Assembly: GCA_934271235.1 (NCBI GenBank)
Contig: CAKQQT010000010.1
Coordinates: 25,234 to 89,233, forward strand
Direction: 5' to 3'
DNA: 64,000 bases
Source of the DNA: an uncultured Clostridia bacterium
Lineage (GTDB): Bacteria; Bacillota; Clostridia; Peptostreptococcales; Anaerovoracaceae
Shown one piece after another: positions 1 to 7,324 of this stretch. Within the stretch, counting starts at the first letter, position 1. Each line of letters opens with the position of its first letter. The translations under genes were made by a program, and so were the position numbers. Under the pieces are notes generated by a model. That model was not told where the DNA came from and did no database searches. It saw nothing but the letters and a program-made list of their open reading frames with translations.

Positions 1-1
1 C

Positions 2-574
2 GTCCGCGAACTCTGTGCCGCAGCTGCAGCAGCCTGCCGCCGTCTCGGTTATGAACCGATCCTGCTGACGGATCGTCTTTGCTGCGAAGCCCGAGAAGCC
101 GGCAGCTTTCTGGCAAGCATCCTCCGTACACATGCTTTGGATGCCGAAACCGATACAGATGCCGCTCCCACTAACCCTGACGACTCGGTCGACGCCGCTC
201 CCGCCGATCTGACCGAGCGGCCACGCGCTCTGGCCTTTATCGCCGGCGGCGAAACCATCGTCCATCTCACCGGTAAAGGCATGGGCGGCCGCAATCAGGA
301 ACTGGCCTTGGCGGCCGCCCCCGGTATCGCGGGCCTTTCCGGCGCGGCAGTCTTCTCCGTCGGCAGTGACGGAACCGACGGTCCGACGGATGCGGCGGGC
401 GGCTATGTCGATGGAGACACGCTTGCCTGCCTGCGTGCGCAAGGCATAGAGATCGCCGCCGTACTCGCGGACAACGACGCCTACCATGCGCTCGAAGCGG
501 TCAGCGGTCTGATCAAGACCGGACCGACCGGCACCAACGTCAACGATGTCGCTGTCGCGCTGCTGCGCAGATAA
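2..574 (+). CDS. Glycerate 2-kinase (MOFRL family), C-terminal part
   Basis: The frame is open from base 2, so the gene starts outside the window. The visible 190 residues are the C-terminal MOFRL half of a GckA-type glycerate kinase, which phosphorylates glycerate with ATP in the cytoplasm. Family signatures seen are EAREAGSFLASI, a GGETIVHLTGKGMGGRNQE stretch, GSDGTDGPTDAAGG and the terminal GTNVNDVAVALL. Between the EAREAG segment and the GGET motif there is an Asp/Ala/Pro-rich insertion of about 25 residues that looks like low-complexity expansion rather than a domain. The next gene lies 134 bp downstream on the same strand. Family assignment is firm; substrate specificity is inferred. 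Confidence 0.85.
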   Translation, partial: VRELCAAAAAACRRLGYEPILLTDRLCCEAREAGSFLASILRTHALDAETDTDAAPTNPDDSVDAAPADLTERPRALAFIAGGETIVHLTGKGMGGRNQELALAAAPGIAGLSGAAVFSVGSDGTDGPTDAAGGYVDGDTLACLRAQGIEIAAVLADNDAYHALEAVSGLIKTGPTGTNVNDVAVALLRR

Positions 575-708
575 GGGCTCGTCGGTCGGGCATCTGCACG
601 ATGATCGCAGACGATCGCCGGCAATGCAAGAAACCGCAAGCTGCTGAACAAGCAATCGCAAAGAGCCTCAAGGACCTGCGGACCATTGCGAATAGAAAGG
701 AGTGCGCT

Positions 709-1545
709 ATGCTTGAAAAAAAATACGAAACTTCCTGCGGCACTATTCACTACTGGATGAACTCCGTTCGGGAAAACGCCGCAACGCTGGTCTTTCTCCC
801 GGGTCTGACAGCAGATCACCGGTTGTTCGACCGCCAGATCGCCTTTTTCGAAAACCGCTGTTCGGTCTTTGTATGGGACGCTCCTGCACACGCGGCTTCC
901 CGTCCGTTCCGTTTCGGCTTTGACCTGTTCGACAAAGCAAAATGGCTGGACGAGATTCTTTCACAAGAAAACATCACACGTCCGGTCATCATCGGCCAAT
1001 CCATGGGCGGATACGTCGGTCAGGCCTACGCGGAATTATTTCCCGGCAGATTAAAAGGCTTTATCGCCATTGATTCCGCGCCGCTTCAAAGAAAATATGT
1101 CAGTGCCGCGGAGCTTTGGCTGCTGGAAAGAATGGAACCGATCTACCGTTATTATCCGTGGAAGCTTCTTCTAAGATCCGGTACCGACGGCGTGGCGGTC
1201 TCCGCATACGGTCGTCAGCTGATGCTGCAGATGATGCTGGAGTACAGCGGCGAAAAAGCATATTACGTAAAGCTGGCCGGCCACGGTTTCCGCATCCTTG
1301 CCGACGCCATGAAAAAAGACCTTCCTTACCGTCTTTCCTGTCCGTCGCTCCTGCTCTGCGGAGAAAAAGACCACGCCGGTTCCTGCATCCGCTATAACAA
1401 AGCCTGGCACCGCGACACCGGCATTCCGCTCGTTTGGCTTAAAGGTGCCGGTCACAACGCAAATACAGACCAGCCGGACACCGTAAATCAGCTGATCGCG
1501 CAGTTTCTTGCAGATGCCGCATTGGCCGAGCCGGTCACGATTTGA
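709..1545 (+). CDS. Alpha/beta-fold hydrolase
   Basis: This 278-residue protein has the alpha/beta hydrolase layout: an oxyanion-side segment FLPGLTADHRLFDRQ, the nucleophile elbow GQSMGGYVGQ with Ser in G-x-S-x-G, an acidic region near LLCGEKDHAGS, and a catalytic His in GAGHNANTDQP. It has no signal peptide, so it should be cytoplasmic. The ATG at 709 is chosen because AAAGGAG lies 7-8 bases upstream; the frame opens earlier at 601 but without a binding site. The substrate cannot be told from sequence; relatives include esterases, haloperoxidase-like enzymes and menaquinone-pathway hydrolases. It may be transcribed with the glycerate kinase upstream. Confidence 0.8.
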   Translation: MLEKKYETSCGTIHYWMNSVRENAATLVFLPGLTADHRLFDRQIAFFENRCSVFVWDAPAHAASRPFRFGFDLFDKAKWLDEILSQENITRPVIIGQSMGGYVGQAYAELFPGRLKGFIAIDSAPLQRKYVSAAELWLLERMEPIYRYYPWKLLLRSGTDGVAVSAYGRQLMLQMMLEYSGEKAYYVKLAGHGFRILADAMKKDLPYRLSCPSLLLCGEKDHAGSCIRYNKAWHRDTGIPLVWLKGAGHNANTDQPDTVNQLIAQFLADAALAEPVTI

Positions 1546-1700
1546 CAAGGGCATTGCCGCACCGGGAAATTTGCGATCGCCTCAGGCTTCCTCTTCACCG
1601 GAAAGTTTCGCGAAATTCGATAAAACCACCGGCTTTTCAGTTACTTATCCACGTTTTCACCGAAACTTCTCTTGCTTCACACGCAGCCGCCTCTCTTCGC

Positions 1701-1740
1701 CGAGCGGATTCGACATGCTTCGACAAATTTCGACTGTATT
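1701..1740 (+). repeat. Phased array of four 10-bp units beginning CGA
   Basis: Units begin exactly at 1701, 1711, 1721 and 1731 (CGAGC..., CGACA..., CGACA..., CGACT...), most ending in TT. The array lies in the 590-bp region between the hydrolase gene and the minus-strand genes that converge on it. The same architecture recurs at 28227-28266 and 49036-49085. No gene is supported in 1546-1912. That stretch also holds a DnaA-box-like TTATCCACG (1645-1653) and a perfect TTATCCACA box on the minus strand (1846-1854), with AT-rich sequence between. Confidence 0.7.
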
Positions 1741-1912
1741 TTCACGGTCTGCAAACTTCCTAAGGAAAATCTCGCAAGTAGATTTTTCGAAATCCCTTCA
1801 TCAATTTCTTCTTTTAGGCTTAAATGTAAAATTCTTACTTTAATTTGTGGATAACTAATTTAAAAAGCGACGTTTTTATCTACTTCACCCATTTTCACAT
1901 CTGCCTCTCATC

Positions 1913-2125
1913 TCACACCGGCAGATATTTTGATTTACGCTTCGTTCCATTCTTCCAACTATACGTTTTTGGGGTTGAAGCTTTGGTTTTGGCCTTTGCC
2001 GCCTTTTTCGCTGCAGTTTTTGTGGATTCTTTTTTCGCGGTCTTCTTGGCAACCTTGACCTTGGTTAAGCGCTTGCCGGCAGCTTTCACTTCTTTAAGCT
2101 TCGGTGCTTCCGCTGCAAGGCTGCT
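1913..2125 (-). pseudogene. Remnant of a Lys/Ala-rich basic protein
   Basis: In one minus-strand frame, bounded by an upstream TAA and a downstream TGA, about 70 codons encode a strongly basic tail: segments such as KRLTKVKVAKKTAKKES and TAAKKAAKAKTKAS, then a short ending. No ATG is present; the only internal starts are GTG or TTG without a good binding site. Such tails are known at the C-termini of histone-H1-like proteins, HU variants and some topoisomerase I enzymes. The open frame breaks just before the accessory genes at 2137-4085, so I read it as the C-terminal stub of a gene cut by an insertion or deletion. The parent gene is not identified. Confidence 0.45.
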
Positions 2126-2136
2126 TTACTTATGCT

Positions 2137-2361
2137 TTATTCTGTTTGTAATTTGTGTTTTCTTTCGGTCTCTTTTATCACTTGCTCCAAAATCGCATGG
2201 ACTTTCTCCGGCGTGTAGCCTTTTTTCCCGTTTTTGCGATTCTCCTCTATGCGCTTCAGTTGCTCGCAAAGGATTTGTTCCTTTTTGCTTTCATCAGATA
2301 TTCCGTGAGTTTCTCTCTTTGATTCTGTACTTTGCATATTTCCCATTGCAAACTTTTTCAA
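2137..2361 (-). CDS. Small charged helical protein, unknown function
   Basis: A 74-residue, Lys/Glu-rich protein predicted to be mostly helical, ending KVHAILEQVIKETERK. It overlaps the 3' end of the AlbA_2-type regulator by 68 bases in another frame. The start is probably TTG at 2361, preceded by AAGGAAGGAG; the first ATG (2346) has no spaced binding site. Overlap and orientation suggest translation from the same mRNA as the regulator. No family is recognised; small overlapping partners of this kind are often accessory or antitoxin-like, but nothing here proves that. Confidence 0.5.
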   Translation of the reverse strand: MKKFAMGNMQSTESKRETHGISDESKKEQILCEQLKRIEENRKNGKKGYTPEKVHAILEQVIKETERKHKLQTE

Positions 2362-3961
2362 GTTCTCCTTCCTTCACCAGTTTTGCCAAAATCGTATACG
2401 CTTGCCTTTCTGATATGTTTAATAAGTCGCTTGCATTTGTCTTTGTCACAAATCCACCTTGCTGCTTCGCTAATTTAAGAATTAACTCCGGATAACGAAC
2501 TTTATCAATTCCGGTCTGCCTTACATATGCTGCAGTTTCATCACTTTCATGGTATACCTTTGCACCAAGAATGTACGCTCTGTTCTTTCCGTTTCCTACC
2601 GCTTCTATTAAGCCGCGTTCTACCAGATTTTCAATACTCGTTCTTATGCGAGCTTCCGTCAAGTTTGTGATTTCCGCAAGTCTTTCTACCGTCGCTCTAC
2701 GTTCATTTTTCAAAGCTGATAAAATCATTAACGGATAAATGGAAAACGCTCGGCCAATCCGATTTTGTTCGTCAACAATCATTTTCGTAAAGGTAATATC
2801 CGGCTTTGCTCTCTGAATATACAGTTTTACGCATCTGCTTGTTGTTTCTGAAAAGTCAGGCCATGGACGTCCGTAAATAATGGAGCCTTCATAAATCCGG
2901 TCAATCCCCCTGCCTGTTTTTTCTGCTAAGCCTACTCGTTTTAATGCATCTGCTAAGACTTGATTTCTTCCATGAGGCTCTACGGTAAGCAAGTTTTTCA
3001 AGTTTACCCCATCAATAAATCCTCCCGGGCTGCTGATTGTCAGACCCTCGTCATCAATGAGCACACGCACGCTGCCGAGCATGGTATAGTCCCGATGGCA
3101 AAATGCGTTCACAAGTCCTTCTCGAAACGCATTACGGTCAAACTCCGGAATCGGCAGTCGGAAAAGTCCATATTCCATTTCCCTTTCAGGATTCCATGCG
3201 TTCACATAGGTTTCTATGCGTTCAAAGACATCCAGCAATGGGCCAAACATAGTTTCGTTCATGCGTACCGTAGTTCCTTCAAGTACCTGAAAATCTGTCC
3301 GAACAGTTGGCATCAGAACTTTTAGGCGTTCCTCTTTTCCGATCATTAACATGCCGGTAACGGTAGGTATGATCTTTCCTTCTTTCTCGGTCGTTAATCT
3401 CAGTGCGCGGTCTAATTCCTCATCCGTTAACTGAAGAAGATTCTTTTCTCCGCCCTGACGATTTTGAATGATCTTGCGAAGACGAATTCTTTCATTTGGA
3501 TCTAAATCGTCTTGTGATGCTCCACTCAAAGGCTGTGCTGAATAATCCAGTAAGCTTAGTTCTGATAGCCTACTCGGAATTTCATACGGATACATTGGAA
3601 CATTTTCCGGATTTCCCTCTGCATTTAATCTTCTCCGCAATGTTTTTCCTGCGGAAGTCGCTGCTACTGTTCGGCTTACCGGGATTTCAATTTTCATAAT
3701 ATCCGTATCATTTTCCCTTATGATTTCAGCGCGAACAGAAATCGATGGCACTGTCATGTTGGCAATCATCGCTGCAAGTCCAATCGGGTCTTTATGGTTT
3801 TCATGCACACCGGTCGGCTGACCATTGTCCTCAACCCCTAAATACAAAACTCCACCTTCTGTATTTGCCATTCCAACAATCTCTTCCACCAGTTCTCTGT
3901 CTGAGTATCGCTTAAGATCACTCTTAAATTCTACAGTCAATGTTTCGTTTTTCGGTATCAT
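2294..3961 (-). CDS. AlbA_2 (Schlafen-type) plus GHKL ATPase-like regulator
   Basis: This 555-residue protein has the layout of the 'putative DNA-binding domain' family often labelled RecG-like. The N-terminal AlbA_2 domain (about 1-130) contains ETLTVEFKSDLKRYSD, GMANTEGGVLYLGVEDNGQ and the PSISVRAEII strand. A central GHKL-like ATPase region (about 270-390) contains FREGLVNAFCHRDY, SSPGGF and GRNQVLADALKRVGLAEKTGRGI. The C-terminus carries winged-helix segments (ATVERLAEITNLTEARIRTSIENL; LNISERQAYTILAKL). It is probably a cytoplasmic transcriptional regulator in an accessory module. AAGGAGG lies 10 bases before the ATG. Base composition is AT-rich compared with neighbours, which suggests transfer. 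Its promoter is embedded in TTTAACT repeats. Confidence 0.8.
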   Translation of the reverse strand: MIPKNETLTVEFKSDLKRYSDRELVEEIVGMANTEGGVLYLGVEDNGQPTGVHENHKDPIGLAAMIANMTVPSISVRAEIIRENDTDIMKIEIPVSRTVAATSAGKTLRRRLNAEGNPENVPMYPYEIPSRLSELSLLDYSAQPLSGASQDDLDPNERIRLRKIIQNRQGGEKNLLQLTDEELDRALRLTTEKEGKIIPTVTGMLMIGKEERLKVLMPTVRTDFQVLEGTTVRMNETMFGPLLDVFERIETYVNAWNPEREMEYGLFRLPIPEFDRNAFREGLVNAFCHRDYTMLGSVRVLIDDEGLTISSPGGFIDGVNLKNLLTVEPHGRNQVLADALKRVGLAEKTGRGIDRIYEGSIIYGRPWPDFSETTSRCVKLYIQRAKPDITFTKMIVDEQNRIGRAFSIYPLMILSALKNERRATVERLAEITNLTEARIRTSIENLVERGLIEAVGNGKNRAYILGAKVYHESDETAAYVRQTGIDKVRYPELILKLAKQQGGFVTKTNASDLLNISERQAYTILAKLVKEGELEKVCNGKYAKYRIKERNSRNI

Positions 3962-4005
3962 TGACTTAATTCCTCCTTATATCATTAACTCCCTCTTTTA
4001 AGTGC

Positions 4006-4034
4006 ATTATACACTGTTTAACTTTCCTTGTCGA
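4006..4034 (-). promoter_or_regulatory. Promoter of the AlbA_2-type regulator
   Basis: On the minus strand TCGACA (4034-4029) and TATAAT (4011-4006) are separated by 17 bases. TATAAT is perfect. Two TTTAACT/GAGTTAAA motifs cover the spacer and the -35 hexamer, so a repressor binding them would block this promoter. Confidence 0.65.
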
Positions 4035-4085
4035 GTTAAATTTGCATTTTAACTTACATATGATGAGTTAAACAAGAGAGTTAAA
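4017..4085. repeat. Five TTTAACT/GAGTTAAA operator-like motifs
   Basis: Copies lie at 4017-4023 (TTTAACT), 4033-4040 (GAGTTAAA), 4048-4054 (TTTAACT), 4065-4072 (GAGTTAAA) and 4078-4085 (GAGTTAAA). The second and third form an inverted repeat, AGTTAAA and TTTAACT with 7 bases between. They surround the promoter of the regulator gene, which suggests autoregulation by the encoded protein or its small partner. Confidence 0.6.
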
Positions 4086-4519
4086 ATACGGGGCGGAATC
4101 GCAAGAAGCTCTCTTGTCCGCTGGGCAATCTGCTTTTCGATTGCTTCAAGCCGCGCTTCCGGCAGGTTAATGGATGGATGGCGTGTAAAGGTAAAGCCGA
4201 TCAGTTTGCGAAGCTGCGCTTTCTGTTTGGTGCCCATTACTTCCCGACAGACTTTTTCATAAGAAATGCGGTACGGATTGGAGCGGGTCTTTGCGTATGC
4301 GTCCAGTTCCTTAAAATCTTCCGGCATTGCGTAGTTAAAGAGCGATAATCCGTTATCGAATATCGGTGCAGGCGCAAGGATTTTTCCGGTATATTTATCC
4401 CGAAGCACGCAAACTCTTGAAAAATTAAACGTTGATTTCAACAAAAAACCCCGTAAAATCAACGATTCTACGAGGTCTTGGTGTTGTTGACGATTAAAAA
4501 GTTGTTTGTGCTTTCGCAC
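4049..4519 (-). pseudogene. C-terminal remnant of a HipA-like kinase
   Basis: The open frame (156 codons) resembles the C-terminal third of HipA-like kinases from about residue 33 on: VCVLRDKYTGKILAPAPIFDNGLSLF, where the family has a D-R-H-x-x-N-F-G segment, metal-binding APIFD and a helical tail ending in an EKQIAQRTRELL-like helix. The first 32 codons simply read through a transcription terminator hairpin (4443-4475) and are not homologous. The N-terminal two thirds and the catalytic Asp segment are missing, so the gene is broken. The breakpoint falls exactly at the catalytic loop. No RBS is visible. It is a scar of the same accessory region as the AlbA_2 gene. Confidence 0.55.
4443..4475 (-). 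terminator. Rho-independent terminator after tsf
   Basis: On the minus strand a 12-bp imperfect stem (CCTCGTAGAATC pairing with GATTTTACGGGG, 3-base loop) is followed by six T. It lies about 105 bases after the tsf stop and should end the rpsB-tsf transcript. Confidence 0.75.
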
Positions 4520-4580
4520 GGTTTTGCAGGCATGCGGGCGGAGCCGTATGCTTGCGGGTTATTTCCGCTGATTTGCGAAC

Positions 4581-5669
4581 TTATTTAAGCTGTGCAGCTA
4601 CTTCTGCAGCGAAATCTTCTTCTTTCTTTTCGATACCTTCGCCGACTTCGAAGCGTACGATCTTCGCGATGGAGAGATCCTTGCTTACGGATTCGAGGTA
4701 CTTCGCAACGCTCTGCTTGCCATCTTCTGCTCTTACATAAGTCTGGTCAAGGAGACAGATGTCCTTTAACTGCTTGGAAATACGTCCTTCTACAAGGCCA
4801 AGGAAGATCTTGTTTGCGGAGATTTCAGCCTTATCGGCAACAGCAAGTTCAGCAAGTTTTGCCTTCGCGTCCTGAGAAAGGAAGTTCGGCAGATAGTTGA
4901 AATTGAAGCTCTTGTCGTTTCTCTTTTCTTCTAAGACTGCAACGTCTTCAGCGTCCCAAACGCCTGCGACAGCCTTATCCAGTAATGCGTTTAAGATTGG
5001 CTTCGGCAGGGAGAACGGATCGTTTAACGCGCTTTCCAGCGTGATCTCTCTGATCTTTGCAAGTTCGTCCGCAGAGATATCGTTTCTGCTGACATACTGC
5101 GGGTTCATAGCCGCAACCTGCATTGCAACGTTTGTTAAAGCTTCTTTTGCAGCATCGGTCGCTTCGCCGTTTCCGACAACGATAACGCCGATTCTGCCGC
5201 CGCCGTGAACGTAGGAAGTAACGACATCGCCGGATACTTTCTCGATTCTTCTGACGGACATGTTTTCACCGATCTTCGCGATCTTCGCCGTTAACGCGTC
5301 CGCAACGGTCGCGCCGTCAAACGCCATCGCCTTGAAAGCTTCGATGTCATTGGACTCTGCGGTCAGCGCGAGTTTTGCAAGACCGTCTACGAATGCAACG
5401 AATTCTTCATTCTTGGAAACGAAGTCTGTTTCGGAGTTAACTTCTACGATAGCAGCCGTCTTGCGATCATCCGAAAAAGCGATCTTTACTAAGCCCTCTG
5501 CAGCGATTCTGCCGGCTTTTTTAGCAGCCTTAGCAAGTCCTTTTTCTCTTAAATAGTCAACTGCAGCTTCAATGTTGCCGTCAACTTCTACTAATGCCTT
5601 TTTGCAGTCCATCATGCCTGCGCCGGTCATTTCTCTTAATTCTTTTACCATCTGAGCAGTAACAGCCAT
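4581..5669 (-). CDS. tsf: Translation elongation factor Ts
   Basis: EF-Ts recycles EF-Tu by catalysing GDP release. The N-terminal UBA-like domain reads MVKELREMTGAGMMDCKKAL and is followed by GNIEAAVDYLREKGLAKAAKKAGRIAAEGL; the dimerisation core carries VEVNSETDFVSKN, the EF-Tu contact TDFV. At 362 residues it is longer than the E. coli protein (283), mainly through a longer C-terminal subdomain with a second KSFNFNYLPNFLSQ region. AGGAGG precedes the ATG. It follows rpsB by 49 bases in the order normal for bacteria. Assignment is secure. Confidence 0.97.
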   Translation of the reverse strand: MAVTAQMVKELREMTGAGMMDCKKALVEVDGNIEAAVDYLREKGLAKAAKKAGRIAAEGLVKIAFSDDRKTAAIVEVNSETDFVSKNEEFVAFVDGLAKLALTAESNDIEAFKAMAFDGATVADALTAKIAKIGENMSVRRIEKVSGDVVTSYVHGGGRIGVIVVGNGEATDAAKEALTNVAMQVAAMNPQYVSRNDISADELAKIREITLESALNDPFSLPKPILNALLDKAVAGVWDAEDVAVLEEKRNDKSFNFNYLPNFLSQDAKAKLAELAVADKAEISANKIFLGLVEGRISKQLKDICLLDQTYVRAEDGKQSVAKYLESVSKDLSIAKIVRFEVGEGIEKKEEDFAAEVAAQLK

Positions 5670-5718
5670 TTTCTTTTCCTCCTGTGATTTTCTCGTTTAA
5701 GGTTTGGTCGAATTCGAC

Positions 5719-6486
5719 TTATTCTTCAGCAGCAGCTTCTTCAGCGGATGCTTCAGCTTCCTCAGCCGGAGTTTCTTCAGCCGGAGTTCCTTCGTCAAAG
5801 CTTTCGCCCTGGTTTGCTTCGATGACTGCGTCAGCCATTCTTGCAGCGATCAGTTTTACCGCTCTGATCGCGTCGTCGTTTGCAGGGATGACATAGTCAA
5901 CATCGTCCGGGTCACAGTTTGTATCAACGATACCAACGATCGGAATTCCCAGGATTCTTGCTTCTTTGACTGCGATTCTTTCTTTCTTAGGGTCAACAAC
6001 GAATAATGCGCCAGGCATTCCCTTCATGTCCTTGATACCGCCTAAGAACTTTTCAAGTTTGTCAGCTTCTGCTCTCAGCTTGATAACTTCTTTCTTTGCC
6101 AGCTTTTCGAATGTGCCGTCTTCTTCCATTCTGCGGATGTCGTTGAGTCTCTGGATTCTCTTTGCAATCGTCTTGTGGTTTGTCAGCATGCCGCCGAGCC
6201 ATCTTTCGCTTACATAGTACTGTCCGCATCTGGTCGCTTCGTCAACGATCGCCTGCTGAGCCTGTTTCTTTGTTCCTACGAACAGGACCGGCTTGCCGGA
6301 TTCGCCGACGCTTCTCATGAAGTCATAAGCTTCGTCGATCTTCTTTACCGTCTTCTGTAAGTCGATAATGTAGATACCGTTTCTTTCTGTGTAGATGTAC
6401 GGAGCCATCTTCGGGTTCCATCTTCTGGTCTGGTGTCCGAAATGTACACCTGCTTCGAGTAATTGTTTCATTGAAATTACTGCCAT
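5719..6486 (-). CDS. rpsB: Small ribosomal subunit protein uS2
   Basis: The start is set at the ATG of [25 protein letters not shown] (6486) because AGGAGG lies 7 bases upstream; the frame opens further up without a binding site. Conserved S2 features are [53 protein letters not shown] and [26 protein letters not shown] Glu/Ala-rich acidic tail (about 25 residues) ends the protein, as in many Firmicutes. The gene heads the rpsB-tsf operon. Confidence 0.97.
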   Translation of the reverse strand: MAVISMKQLLEAGVHFGHQTRRWNPKMAPYIYTERNGIYIIDLQKTVKKIDEAYDFMRSVGESGKPVLFVGTKKQAQQAIVDEATRCGQYYVSERWLGGMLTNHKTIAKRIQRLNDIRRMEEDGTFEKLAKKEVIKLRAEADKLEKFLGGIKDMKGMPGALFVVDPKKERIAVKEARILGIPIVGIVDTNCDPDDVDYVIPANDDAIRAVKLIAARMADAVIEANQGESFDEGTPAEETPAEEAEASAEEAAAEE

Positions 6487-6642
6487 TTTTGTTCCTCCTG
6501 GTTTTTTGCTTCCATCGCCTTTGAGTCTCATACCGCATGCCGTCCGGCACCCTTATGTCAGGGAAACGCGGCAACCTTCTCGGGTCGGCGATGTGCTTGA
6601 TTTACGTGGTATGGCGGATTTGCACACACCACGTATTACTTT

Positions 6643-6668
6643 ACTATATTTTGTACAAAAATGCAAGA
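6643..6668 (-). promoter_or_regulatory. Possible rpsB promoter
   Basis: A minus-strand TATAGT (6648-6643) lies in the AT-rich stretch about 160 bases before rpsB; alternative pairings with TTGCAT further upstream are possible but none is ideal. Just downstream, TACGTGGT and ACCACGTA (6602-6635) form an inverted repeat at the start of the leader. Confidence 0.3.
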
Positions 6669-6673
6669 AAAAT

Positions 6674-7012
6674 TTAGAACAGTTTCTGCATATACGCTGC
6701 AAACGCCTGCTTGGTGCGGATAAAATTTTCTCTGCCCAGTCCGAAGCTGCTGCCGTTCTTAAAGTAGACGATCTGATCTTTCATGACACGCACCTGATCA
6801 AAATTCAGGAAAACACTTTTCAGGCATGGGAAGAACCGTCTGTCAAGGTACGGTTTGTAGTCTCTCGCCTTGCAGTATTTGGAATAGGTATCGTTCTCGG
6901 TCACGATGCGCGTGATCCTCCCGCATTGCTGTATGTAAAGGATCTCGTCAAGCGGTACCTTGCGGCATTGCGTCGGCCCGACAAGCGGCAGATATTTTTC
7001 CATGCGTTCCAT
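6674..7012 (-). CDS. Stand-alone LytTR DNA-binding protein
   Basis: A 112-residue protein made almost only of a LytTR domain, the DNA-binding domain of AgrA/LytR-type regulators. Seen are CRKVPLDEILYIQQCGRITRIVTENDTY, an FFPCLKSVFLNFDQVRVMKDQIVYF segment and GRENFIRTKQAF. There is no receiver domain, so it is not a classical response regulator. The ATG at 7012 follows AAGGGGGGA at suitable spacing; another ATG nine bases later is possible. No histidine kinase lies nearby. Its target genes cannot be told. Confidence 0.75.
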   Translation of the reverse strand: MERMEKYLPLVGPTQCRKVPLDEILYIQQCGRITRIVTENDTYSKYCKARDYKPYLDRRFFPCLKSVFLNFDQVRVMKDQIVYFKNGSSFGLGRENFIRTKQAFAAYMQKLF

Positions 7013-7148
7013 GCGTGTTCCCCCCTTATACATCCTAATTATGCCATTTTTCTCCTGTTTTTTCCACATACTTTTTTCGACAATTTTCTTCTTTTTTCTG
7101 CAAAATTCCCGTAAATTCCGGAGTGTTTCCGCAAGGTTTCCGCCGCGG

Positions 7149-7190
7149 CTATTCCCAAATCCGTGAAAAAAGTCCAAAAAGATGTAATCG
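7149..7190 (+). repeat. Copy a of the CTCCCA...GATGTAAT intergenic repeat (solo)
   Basis: TTCCCA is followed at the family's fixed spacing by GATGTAAT, with CGTGAAAAAAGTCC and AAAAA between. It is the only unpaired copy; the other four form two inward-facing pairs (45777-46050 and 62593-62862). It lies upstream of the LytTR gene, pointing away from it. Confidence 0.6.
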
Positions 7191-7247
7191 CACGCTCTCT
7201 CAGCCCTGCACGGTAAGGAAATCCGAATATCAAAGCCCCGTAAGGTC

Positions 7248-7294
7248 AAAGCCCCGCAGGATCCTTGATCTTGAATTGATCCTGCGGGGCTTTT
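7248..7294. terminator. Perfect 13-bp hairpin after the transglutaminase-like gene
   Basis: GCCCCGCAGGATC (7251-7263) pairs with GATCCTGCGGGGC (7278-7290). On the minus strand, the direction of the gene ending at 7325, only TTTG follows; on the plus strand TTTTG follows. It probably terminates the sigma-54 operon, perhaps in both directions. Confidence 0.6.
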
Positions 7295-7324
7295 GTCTGT
7301 CGAAATTATTTGATTCTTTTCCTC

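Noticed and set aside
1845..2495. Plus-strand frame of 216 codons, hydrophobic
   Set aside because: Phe/Ser/Leu-rich antisense image of the Lys/Ala-rich remnant and the regulator gene, with no ribosome binding site.
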